Below are positions 57,737 to 64,000 of a stretch of 64,000 nt of DNA, piece after piece. The first letter of the stretch is position 1. Every line of letters starts with the position of its first letter. The DNA comes from Nitrospira sp. (GTDB lineage Bacteria; Nitrospirota; Nitrospiria; Nitrospirales; Nitrospiraceae): positions 4,566,179 through 4,630,178 of the forward strand of contig CP126121.1 of NCBI GenBank assembly GCA_030123625.1, given 5' to 3'. A program made the position numbers and the translations under genes. The notes beneath the pieces are model-generated. The model saw nothing but the letters and a program-made list of their open reading frames with translations, made no database searches and was not told where the DNA came from.

Positions 57737-59143
57737 CTACTTCCGACCGCCGGTGAGAGAACGCCACAATTTCCTGATCGCCCCGCCAAGCCATGAACTG
57801 TTCGACATAGCCGGCTCCTTCTCTTGGCTTGTCTGTTCCAGGCTCTGCCGCAATCCCCTTACTCGATCGGCGACGCTCGCGAATCCTGGATTCAATTGAT
57901 TGACGCGACCATAGATTTCCAGGGCTTCCTCGATCTGTCCGGTAAACTCCAAACTTTGCCCGAGGAAATACAAGACATCAATACCGTCGTTCGGTGAGGC
58001 AGACGGATCATTCAGCGCTGTGCGGAACGCTTGGATAGCCGCTTGATGTTCCCTCATCCTTCTATAGCAGAGGCCGACCTGAGCATGAGACTTCAGCCAC
58101 ATCGACTCGCCTCGCGCCGCAAGATGGAACATGTCCACGGCCTCTTTGAACCGTCCCTGGTTCTTGAGAGTCATTCCCTGGGCGTACGCTTTCTCTGGAG
58201 AATCCGGCGGTTGAGAGCCGAACGATTCATCAGCGTTGATTTCGGTCTCGATACCGGGCAGAGGATCATCTATCTCGGTCATATCCTCAGCAGCAGCCGC
58301 CAGCGCAACCAGCTCGTCTTTGGCGGCAAGAGGAAGGATTCCTCCCTTCGTTCGATCAAGAGCCGCTTGAGCCACCAACTTGGAAGTGACGACTTTTGCT
58401 TGCTCGGCATACCCGTAGATCAATGCTCTATCGGACACTTGATTGATAAGACGCGGATTCCCCTGGCTCAGACGATGCATCAGCAAACAAGCCTTATTGG
58501 TAAAAAGAGCCGGATGTCCGCCGGCGACTCGTAGTCGATGGCGAATATACCGTGCCGTGTCGACCTCCGTCAGCGGTTTGAGATGATAATCAACCACAAT
58601 CCGCTGAGCGAACTGAGTCATGTCGATACGTTGCAACAACGTATACAAATCAGGCTGGCCGGAAAGGATGATCTGCAATTTTAAGATCTTGCCGTCGTTC
58701 ATGTTGGAGAGGAGCCGGAGCTCCTCCAGCCGTTCGGCGCCCAGATTTTGAGCTTCGTCAATGACCAGAATGACCCGGCGAAGGCTCTTCGACTCCTGAG
58801 CCAGGAATTCCGAGAACAGGTGATAGGCCTCGATCGGATCAAGCCGCTTGGTGCTCAATCCGAGAGACAACAAAATCCAAGGTAACAGATGTTCGATATC
58901 GTAGTGCGCATGTGTGACCAGACCGATCGTGTGTCTATTGCCGTGTTCTGCAATCAGCTTCTGGAGAAGGGATGTCTTCCCGACGCCAGGCTCGCCGGTC
59001 AAAACCATAAACGGCGCCTGGCTCAAAATGCCATACTCGAGCAAGCTGTACGCAGCCTGGTGCTCTGAACCGGAGTACAGAAAACTACTGTCCGGCACAA
59101 GCGCGAACGGCTTGGTTTTCAAGTGATAGAATGTTTCGTACAT
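57737..59143 (-). CDS. ExeA/GspA-like AAA ATPase with TPR tail (XrtA-type polysaccharide cluster)
   Basis: 468 residues. The N-terminal AAA ATPase has Walker A LTGEPGVGKTSLL (Lys56), Walker B VILVIDEAQNL, and the family start MYETFYHLKTKPFALVPDSS. The C-terminal third has tetratricopeptide-like helices (GMTLKNQGRFKEAVDMFHLA, then GLCYRRMREHQAAIQAFRTA and LGQSLEFTGQIEEALEIYGR). This matches the ATPase family found beside XrtA/PEP-CTERM exopolysaccharide genes. It may coordinate secretion or assembly. It is the downstream gene of the cluster that continues right to the window edge. Confidence 0.9.
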   Translation of the reverse strand: MYETFYHLKTKPFALVPDSSFLYSGSEHQAAYSLLEYGILSQAPFMVLTGEPGVGKTSLLQKLIAEHGNRHTIGLVTHAHYDIEHLLPWILLSLGLSTKRLDPIEAYHLFSEFLAQESKSLRRVILVIDEAQNLGAERLEELRLLSNMNDGKILKLQIILSGQPDLYTLLQRIDMTQFAQRIVVDYHLKPLTEVDTARYIRHRLRVAGGHPALFTNKACLLMHRLSQGNPRLINQVSDRALIYGYAEQAKVVTSKLVAQAALDRTKGGILPLAAKDELVALAAAAEDMTEIDDPLPGIETEINADESFGSQPPDSPEKAYAQGMTLKNQGRFKEAVDMFHLAARGESMWLKSHAQVGLCYRRMREHQAAIQAFRTALNDPSASPNDGIDVLYFLGQSLEFTGQIEEALEIYGRVNQLNPGFASVADRVRGLRQSLEQTSQEKEPAMSNSSWLGGAIRKLWRSLTGGRK

Positions 59144-59172
59144 GGGTGCGCGGCTTAGGGTCTCTATTGCGC

Positions 59173-60000
59173 CTATGTGGCTAGCCTCTTCTTCATCTCC
59201 GCAACAGTCAGAGTCGATCTCCCGGCTTTGTTCAGCACTGTTCCAAGAACGGGACGGGAACCCTTGACCAAGGTCAAGGCCCGCTGTAGTTCCTCACCCG
59301 TTGTCTTCCCCTCCTCTACCACCATGAGGAGCGCATCGGTGTAAGGAGAGAACGCCAACACATCCGCGGTGTGGAGCAATGGGGGCAGGTCGAACACGAC
59401 AACCCGAGAGGGATACCGATGTTTCAACTCTTCAACCAGGGCCAACATTTTGGGCGAGGTCAAAATCTCAGTGGAGTTCGAGAGAGCGCGCCCACCCGGC
59501 AGCAGAACGAATCGTCCTATTCCTGGATGGACAAGAAGGTCTTCGACCGGTTGGTCGTCCAGCAAGTAGTCCGCAAGCCCGAGACAATTCTTTAAACCAA
59601 ATACGTGATGCACAGTGGGATCCTGAAGATCCGAGTCGACAAGCAGCACTGTTTGCGTTGTTTCCATCGCGAGACTCACCGCTAAATTGACGGCCGTCAA
59701 TGTCTTTCCTTCCCCGTAGCCTGGACTTGTCACCCCCACCACATTCCACCCGTTCTCCCGCAGTCGCTGCATGACCTGCGTCCGGAGAATTTTATAGGCA
59801 TCGATGAATGGTCCGTATTTATTCGCGGCCATGACCCGATGCTCGCGCAGAACGGGAAGCGGGACAATGAGCGACCTCGTCCGTGTGTAGGTGATGGAAG
59901 ACGGGAGCGAGTGCTCCGCAACTCGTTTCGAGCTGATTCTACCGGAGGATGTGCCCTCCGACTCTTTATACAGCTCAAGTGCGGTTCGTATTCGATCCAT
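59173..60000 (-). CDS. CpsD/CapB-like tyrosine kinase of the polysaccharide cluster
   Basis: 275 residues from the ATG at 60000, preceded by AGAAGGAG. The BY-kinase ATPase has a Walker A variant SPGYGEGKT (Lys99), a Walker A' region LLVDSDLQDPTVHH and Walker B VVVFDLPPLLH. Such kinases act with the Wzz-like length regulator (next gene upstream) to control chain synthesis. The C-terminus (STLTVAEMKKRLAT) has no Tyr cluster, so autophosphorylation of a tail, the usual switch in CpsD and Wzc, looks absent. Homologues in XrtA clusters can be like this. Start and operon position are clear; activity is assumed. Confidence 0.9.
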   Translation of the reverse strand: MDRIRTALELYKESEGTSSGRISSKRVAEHSLPSSITYTRTRSLIVPLPVLREHRVMAANKYGPFIDAYKILRTQVMQRLRENGWNVVGVTSPGYGEGKTLTAVNLAVSLAMETTQTVLLVDSDLQDPTVHHVFGLKNCLGLADYLLDDQPVEDLLVHPGIGRFVLLPGGRALSNSTEILTSPKMLALVEELKHRYPSRVVVFDLPPLLHTADVLAFSPYTDALLMVVEEGKTTGEELQRALTLVKGSRPVLGTVLNKAGRSTLTVAEMKKRLAT

Positions 60001-60019
60001 GGTACTCCTTCTATCCAAC

Positions 60020-61792
60020 CTATCCGCCGCCGAAACGTCTCAATGCAGCAAACCACAACACATCCAAAGGCACGACAAAGACATGCAAGATGACGAGCGT
60101 CACTGCCAAGACGCTGACGCCGGCGGTCTTGATGAGACGCCATCGCATTCTCGCCCGAAAGAGATCTTTTTCATTCGGCATAAAAGGAATCACAGCCAAA
60201 GGAAATTGTTGCGTCAGGATCGCCAGCTGATCGGGTGTCCTGATTGAATGATCGAGCGATTCCACCACGGCGCCTGAGCCGATTCCTCCACCGACAGCAA
60301 GGATAAGCCCTAAGAGGATAATGGCCAGCCGATTGGGCTTGAAAGGTTTTTCGGGAAGGCTGGGCGGATCAATCAATGAAAAGCGTTCGCCTTTCCGCTG
60401 CACTTCCAATCCTTCCGACACCTTCGCCTCCAACAATCTTGACCGAATGTCCTGATATTTTTGCCCGGATGTATCGCGATCCCTTATCAGAACCAGGTAC
60501 TCCGGCTCAATCTCCGGTCCCTTTTCCAGGCGTGTCGCATACACTTGCAGCCGCCGCTTGATCTCCAGACGGGTTTTTCGAAATGCCTCTAATGAAGAAG
60601 TCGCAGAATTCAACTGAGCTTGGAGATTGATATAGGCTGGATTTTCCGGGCGCGGTGTGATCTTCCTCTCAGGCACGGCTTTGAGTCGAACGACTTCCTG
60701 TTCGAGTGCGGCAATTTTTCTCCGAGTCTGGAGGACATCCGGATGATCATTCCCCAGACGGTCCGAATCAGCCGACAATGTAGATCGAGCCTCTACCAGA
60801 CGCTTCGTGGTCTCGTCCGCATCGGCGACTTGACCGGTCTCTTTTTCCAACGCGTCGATTTCCTGTTTCATCTTAATAATATCAGGATGATCGGAAGAAT
60901 GATTGGCTGCCGCCCCCACATATTCCGCCCGAAGTGCCCGCAATCGCTCGACAGAATCCAAAATGCGCTCGCCGGTGACGGACAAAATCGGTGTATTTGG
61001 CTTGATCGTCGCCAATTCCCCTTCGAGATAGGTCTTGCGCTCTTCAAGGTTTCGGATCTGCTGGTCGACGTCCATCAATTCGCGCTCAGCTTGGTTCATC
61101 AACTGCTGATTCAGCGACATCAACTCCGGAAGCGCGCCGTTGGCTCGATGTTTGAACGATGCGATTTTTTCGTCGATCTCGCTGATGTGCCGAGCGAGAT
61201 TTTCCGCTTCCTGCTGAAGGAACGAGGTGGTTTCCTGGGCTTGGCGTTCGCGGCTCTTCAGATTTTCTCCCAAGAACAAGCTGGTCAGTTCGTTCGCCAC
61301 TTTCTGTGCCAATTCAGGGGACCGGTTCTGGTACGCCACGGTAAAGGCAATGGTCGCCTTGGTCGCATGCTGCGTGCGTTTATCCATAACATCGGCGCTG
61401 ATCACTTCCACCTCGATGTCCTTGACGAAGCGTTTGACGATGTCCTCGGCCGGGCTGTTCTTCCGCTGATCATGGTAGAGATCGAACTGCTCGACCACCT
61501 TCCAAAGCGTGGTGCGGCTCATGACTTGTTGCTTGATGGTCTCAATCCTCTGATCGGCATAACTCGTAATACTCGAACGTACGAGATCGGACGGGATTTC
61601 CTGCTCCTCGATCAAGATCGTGGCCGTCGACTTATAGGTCGGCGGCCAGAGAAACGCCAGCGTCAAAGACACCGTCAAGAATCCCATGGCCGTCAAGAGG
61701 ATGAGTTTGCGACGTCGGCGAAAGGCCCTGACGTAGTCCTTCAAACTCATGGTTCGTTCAGCGGATTGTATCGACGCGTGTGTCTGTGTCAT
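60020..61792 (-). CDS. Wzz/GumC-type polysaccharide chain-length determinant
   Basis: 590 residues. A cytoplasmic start (SLKDYVRAFRRRRKL) is followed by a first span (ILLTAMGFLTVSLTLAFLWP), a long periplasmic region rich in coiled-coil heptads (LARHISEIDEKIASFKHR, AQETTSFLQQEAENLARHI), and a second span near the C-terminus (LAIILLGLILAVGGGIGSG). A third hydrophobic stretch near the end (GVSVLAVTLVILHVFVVPL) suggests an extra span. These proteins set the length of exported polysaccharide together with a BY-kinase, which is encoded just downstream. Its gene follows the barrel-protein gene by only 4 bases. Confidence 0.92.
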   Translation of the reverse strand: MTQTHASIQSAERTMSLKDYVRAFRRRRKLILLTAMGFLTVSLTLAFLWPPTYKSTATILIEEQEIPSDLVRSSITSYADQRIETIKQQVMSRTTLWKVVEQFDLYHDQRKNSPAEDIVKRFVKDIEVEVISADVMDKRTQHATKATIAFTVAYQNRSPELAQKVANELTSLFLGENLKSRERQAQETTSFLQQEAENLARHISEIDEKIASFKHRANGALPELMSLNQQLMNQAERELMDVDQQIRNLEERKTYLEGELATIKPNTPILSVTGERILDSVERLRALRAEYVGAAANHSSDHPDIIKMKQEIDALEKETGQVADADETTKRLVEARSTLSADSDRLGNDHPDVLQTRRKIAALEQEVVRLKAVPERKITPRPENPAYINLQAQLNSATSSLEAFRKTRLEIKRRLQVYATRLEKGPEIEPEYLVLIRDRDTSGQKYQDIRSRLLEAKVSEGLEVQRKGERFSLIDPPSLPEKPFKPNRLAIILLGLILAVGGGIGSGAVVESLDHSIRTPDQLAILTQQFPLAVIPFMPNEKDLFRARMRWRLIKTAGVSVLAVTLVILHVFVVPLDVLWFAALRRFGGG

Positions 61793-61796
61793 AGCC

Positions 61797-63026
61797 TTAG
61801 TAGGACCATGAGAGTTTGGGTGGATAATACGTCACCATGAACGTTACCGCATGTGATTGAGCTGAATCCACACCAGTATCAATGTGACCCATTCGGTACA
61901 TATAGAATAAGTCTGCCTGCCACCATTCGAGAAACTTCCACGATATCTTGGGCGTAAAGCTGACATAGCTGCGATCAGGAAAGACTCTTCCGACAGCCGT
62001 TGCTGTCTTTCCCGACGTAAGGATGCCGACCACATCCAAGGAGCAGGCAAGAGTTTCCGATAGGTCATATGACCCGATGACTTCTCCTCGATTGGTTTGA
62101 ACCAGCAACCCAAATCCACTTGGGACAAGATCCCGAGCGAACGAGACATGCAATGCCGCTCTCTCAAACTTCTTTGACATGCTGACTCCTGCCAACCACA
62201 CCGTTTCTCGAGCCGTAATGTCACCAAACTGAGTCTGTGAAGTGGATGTCAAGAATCTGGGGCCGCCATGGATAGTTCCCGTGAGCGACTCATCAAAGGC
62301 ATGTGTCAGACTCATATTGATCCCGGGATAATCAGCTCGAAACGGAGATGGAGAGTCGGTCGTATGGAAATCAGCATACGATCCGGATAACTGGACCTGA
62401 TCGCGCTCCGTGAGTTGATATCGAAGGCCACCAGAACCGCCTATTACGCGATAATCAACCAATCTCACATTCTCATACGTGGTGTGTGAAAATTGTATAC
62501 CCGATTGAAATGACATTTTTTCAGTCAAACTTCTTGTCCACGTAGGGTTAAATGCCCACTGGTTACGCTGAAGAAACTGTAAAACCACCCCGGTCGTCTG
62601 CAGCTCCTCACCGAGCACCGTATTGTCACGGATGAAGCCGCCTGTGAAGCCGAGGAGATCCTTCTCAGCCTGATACCGTACGGACAATGGGACAAAGACA
62701 TTTGTGAATTGCCTATCCTGTCCGCCGAAATAACTCACAACATCCGCGGCGAGCCGGCTGCTCACTTCAAGGCGCTCGGTCTTGCCGGCAAACTCTGCCG
62801 CTGGAGAGACCCAAAAGCCGTAGGTCTCACTGTGAGGCTGAGGGGTCAAAATCAAGTTGCTGTTATAAACACCTTTAGTACTGAGGGAGGGAGACAGCGA
62901 CCATTCGGCTGCTTCGCTGTGGAATGCCATGCTGGATCCCGCGAGACAGACCCACAAGATGCACTGCCCAAGTCCTCTCAAGCATCGAGACAGATCACAG
63001 CCTCCAACATCCTGCCTCCACCGCAT
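61797..63026 (-). CDS. Outer-membrane beta-barrel protein of the exopolysaccharide cluster
   Basis: 409 residues. A signal peptide (CILWVCLAGSSMAFHSEAAE) is followed by alternating hydrophobic/polar strands (RLEVSSRLAADVVSYFG, FTNVFVPLSVRYQAEK, LRYQLTERDQVQLSGSYADF) and ends in an aromatic residue (KLSWSY), as expected for an outer-membrane barrel. It resembles the outer-membrane proteins encoded in XrtA-type exopolysaccharide loci. Likely role: passage or attachment of the polymer at the outer membrane; this is inference from context. Its gene precedes the chain-length gene by 4 bases and follows the export gene by 3, so the operon is tight. Confidence 0.8.
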   Translation of the reverse strand: MRWRQDVGGCDLSRCLRGLGQCILWVCLAGSSMAFHSEAAEWSLSPSLSTKGVYNSNLILTPQPHSETYGFWVSPAAEFAGKTERLEVSSRLAADVVSYFGGQDRQFTNVFVPLSVRYQAEKDLLGFTGGFIRDNTVLGEELQTTGVVLQFLQRNQWAFNPTWTRSLTEKMSFQSGIQFSHTTYENVRLVDYRVIGGSGGLRYQLTERDQVQLSGSYADFHTTDSPSPFRADYPGINMSLTHAFDESLTGTIHGGPRFLTSTSQTQFGDITARETVWLAGVSMSKKFERAALHVSFARDLVPSGFGLLVQTNRGEVIGSYDLSETLACSLDVVGILTSGKTATAVGRVFPDRSYVSFTPKISWKFLEWWQADLFYMYRMGHIDTGVDSAQSHAVTFMVTYYPPKLSWSY

Positions 63027-63029
63027 CAG

Positions 63030-63632
63030 CTACGGTACCATGACCACGTCACCGCGCTGGAGAATTATATTCTGCCCCAGGTCTCTTCCTTTCCGAAGAT
63101 CTCCGTAACGAAACAGAATCGACTGCTGCATCCCTTTCACTCGCCGCATAATTTTAATATCGTTTTCCGCGGCAAATGGAGTCAACCCTCCTGCGAGACT
63201 CAACGCCTGAAGCACGTCGGTGTAATGGCCGATCAAGTACTCACCAGGCTTATTCACTCGCCCGATCACATAAATCTTATAGCTCATAACCTTGGTGACT
63301 GCGACCGACACGTTCGGATTAGGAATGTATTTCGTCAATCGCCTCACGAGATCAGCACGAATGTCGTCAAGGGTACGGTCTTCTGCCTGGATATCGCCGA
63401 CGAGCGGAAAAGAAAACATTCCGTCGGGGCGGACGACGACTTCTCGCGTCAGCTGTTCATCCTTCCACACCGATACCAGCATGACATCCTCTGGACCAAG
63501 GCGATACCCCGGATCGATCTTGGGCTCCGGCGCGGCATTTAAGCTATCCCCGGCATACACAGCTAAATCAGCCGACATTACGATCATCGTCATCAACAGG
63601 GCCCTTATCACCGATCGAGCAGAACAAGACAT
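63030..63632 (-). CDS. Polysaccharide export protein (Wza/GumB-like)
   Basis: 200 residues, about half the size of Wza. A signal peptide (ALLMTMIVMSADLAVYAG) is followed by a polysaccharide-export domain (YRLGPEDVMLVSVWKDEQLT, VVVRPDGMFSFPLVGDIQAE) and one SLBB-type ligand-binding domain (YVIGRVNKPGEYLIGHYTDV). No lipobox Cys follows the signal. The short length matches XrtA-associated export proteins that lack the outer-membrane helix ring of Wza. It is the gene after the TPR gene at the window edge and precedes the barrel protein by 3 bases. Confidence 0.9.
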   Translation of the reverse strand: MSCSARSVIRALLMTMIVMSADLAVYAGDSLNAAPEPKIDPGYRLGPEDVMLVSVWKDEQLTREVVVRPDGMFSFPLVGDIQAEDRTLDDIRADLVRRLTKYIPNPNVSVAVTKVMSYKIYVIGRVNKPGEYLIGHYTDVLQALSLAGGLTPFAAENDIKIMRRVKGMQQSILFRYGDLRKGRDLGQNIILQRGDVVMVP

Positions 63633-63641
63633 GACTGTTCC

Positions 63642-64000
63642 TTACCTTCTGAGATGTACTAAAACCTGTTCCGCCTCCCGTCGCCCTTCAAACTGTTCAG
63701 TATGCTTCAATGCTTTTGAAAGGTACGGACGGGCTTCCTCCGGTTTGCCTGATTGGAAGAACGCCATCCCAAGATGGTAATTCAGGGTCGAAGTTTCCGG
63801 AGATTTGGCGACCGCATGCTTCAATAACCGAATGGCTTCTTCCTGCTGTCCCATCTTGAATCGGACCCAACCAAGGGTGTCGAGGAACAGAGGATGCGGA
63901 GCTTCTTTCTCGAAGTCTCGACTCAACGCAAACGCCTTTTGAAGACTTTGCGGATCGCCTTTATGGTCGACCAGTAAAACCGCCAGGTTGTTGGCGGCAA
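63642..64000 (-). CDS. TPR-repeat protein of the exopolysaccharide cluster (partial, N-terminus beyond window)
   Basis: Only the last 118 or so codons lie in the window; the frame is open to the edge (ANNLAVLLVDHKGDPQSL near the edge). At least three TPR-like helix pairs are visible: LFLDTLGWVRFKMGQQEEA, STLNYHLGMAFFQSGKPEEA and a last half-repeat KALKHTEQFEGRREAEQVLV. In XrtA/PEP-CTERM loci a large TPR lipoprotein (PrsT-type) occupies this place, and the partial sequence fits its C-terminus. The stop is 9 bases before the export gene, which it shares a transcript with. Confidence 0.8.
   Translation of the reverse strand, partial: AANNLAVLLVDHKGDPQSLQKAFALSRDFEKEAPHPLFLDTLGWVRFKMGQQEEAIRLLKHAVAKSPETSTLNYHLGMAFFQSGKPEEARPYLSKALKHTEQFEGRREAEQVLVHLRR

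Overview
The window looks like chromosomal DNA of a Nitrospira-type bacterium (Nitrospirota). This is inference, from the moderately high GC content, the mix of central-carbon enzymes, small cupredoxins and a c-type heme sensor, several RND pumps, and an XrtA/PEP-CTERM-style exopolysaccharide cluster at the right edge. No rRNA, tRNA, CRISPR array or insertion sequence was seen.

Layout. 1-4695 (minus): a type I secretion operon (ABC transporter with an inactive C39-like domain, HlyD adaptor, TolC cut by the window edge). 5397-7963 (plus): a divergent pair, an unrecognised 331-residue protein and a B12-binding-domain radical SAM enzyme. 8102-9618: a palindrome, an unknown small protein, a nucleotidyltransferase-like protein and a membrane protein. 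10167-12582: two secreted cupredoxins and a DUF3365 heme protein. 13319-18437: two-subunit pyruvate carboxylase, an alpha/beta hydrolase and a lipid-anchored thiol peroxidase. 18542-20733: soluble transhydrogenase and a TenA-like protein. 20919-26374 (minus): VapC/AbrB-type toxin-antitoxin pair, Tex, an NlpC/P60 lipoprotein and fumarase. 27377-27733: a small gene broken by two compensating one-base shifts. 27933-34392: a NarL-type two-component system followed by an RND pump. 34669-41459: Hsp20, citrate synthase, RNase D, a J-domain protein, malic enzyme and small proteins. 41775-42060: relic of an HtrA protease. 42110-49526: an mdtABC-type pump. 49662-53939: a DUF255/aldo-keto reductase fusion and an OmpA-like lipoprotein. 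54068-57567: Ppx/GppA, two thymidylate-kinase-like proteins and SixA. 57737-64000 (minus): exopolysaccharide export and length-control genes.

How the genes work together. Pyruvate carboxylase, malic enzyme, fumarase and citrate synthase lie within 28 kb and cover the C3/C4 and C4 dicarboxylate interconversions, and the transhydrogenase balances NADH and NADPH. Envelope functions dominate the rest: three export systems, lipoproteins and the polysaccharide cluster.

Most worth a second look: the divergent type I secretion/radical SAM locus, the DUF255-aldo-keto reductase fusion, the tandem thymidylate-kinase-like pair in which the second copy has Arg for the P-loop Lys, the one-cysteine lipid-anchored thiol peroxidase, and the two decayed genes hidden in apparent intergenic DNA.
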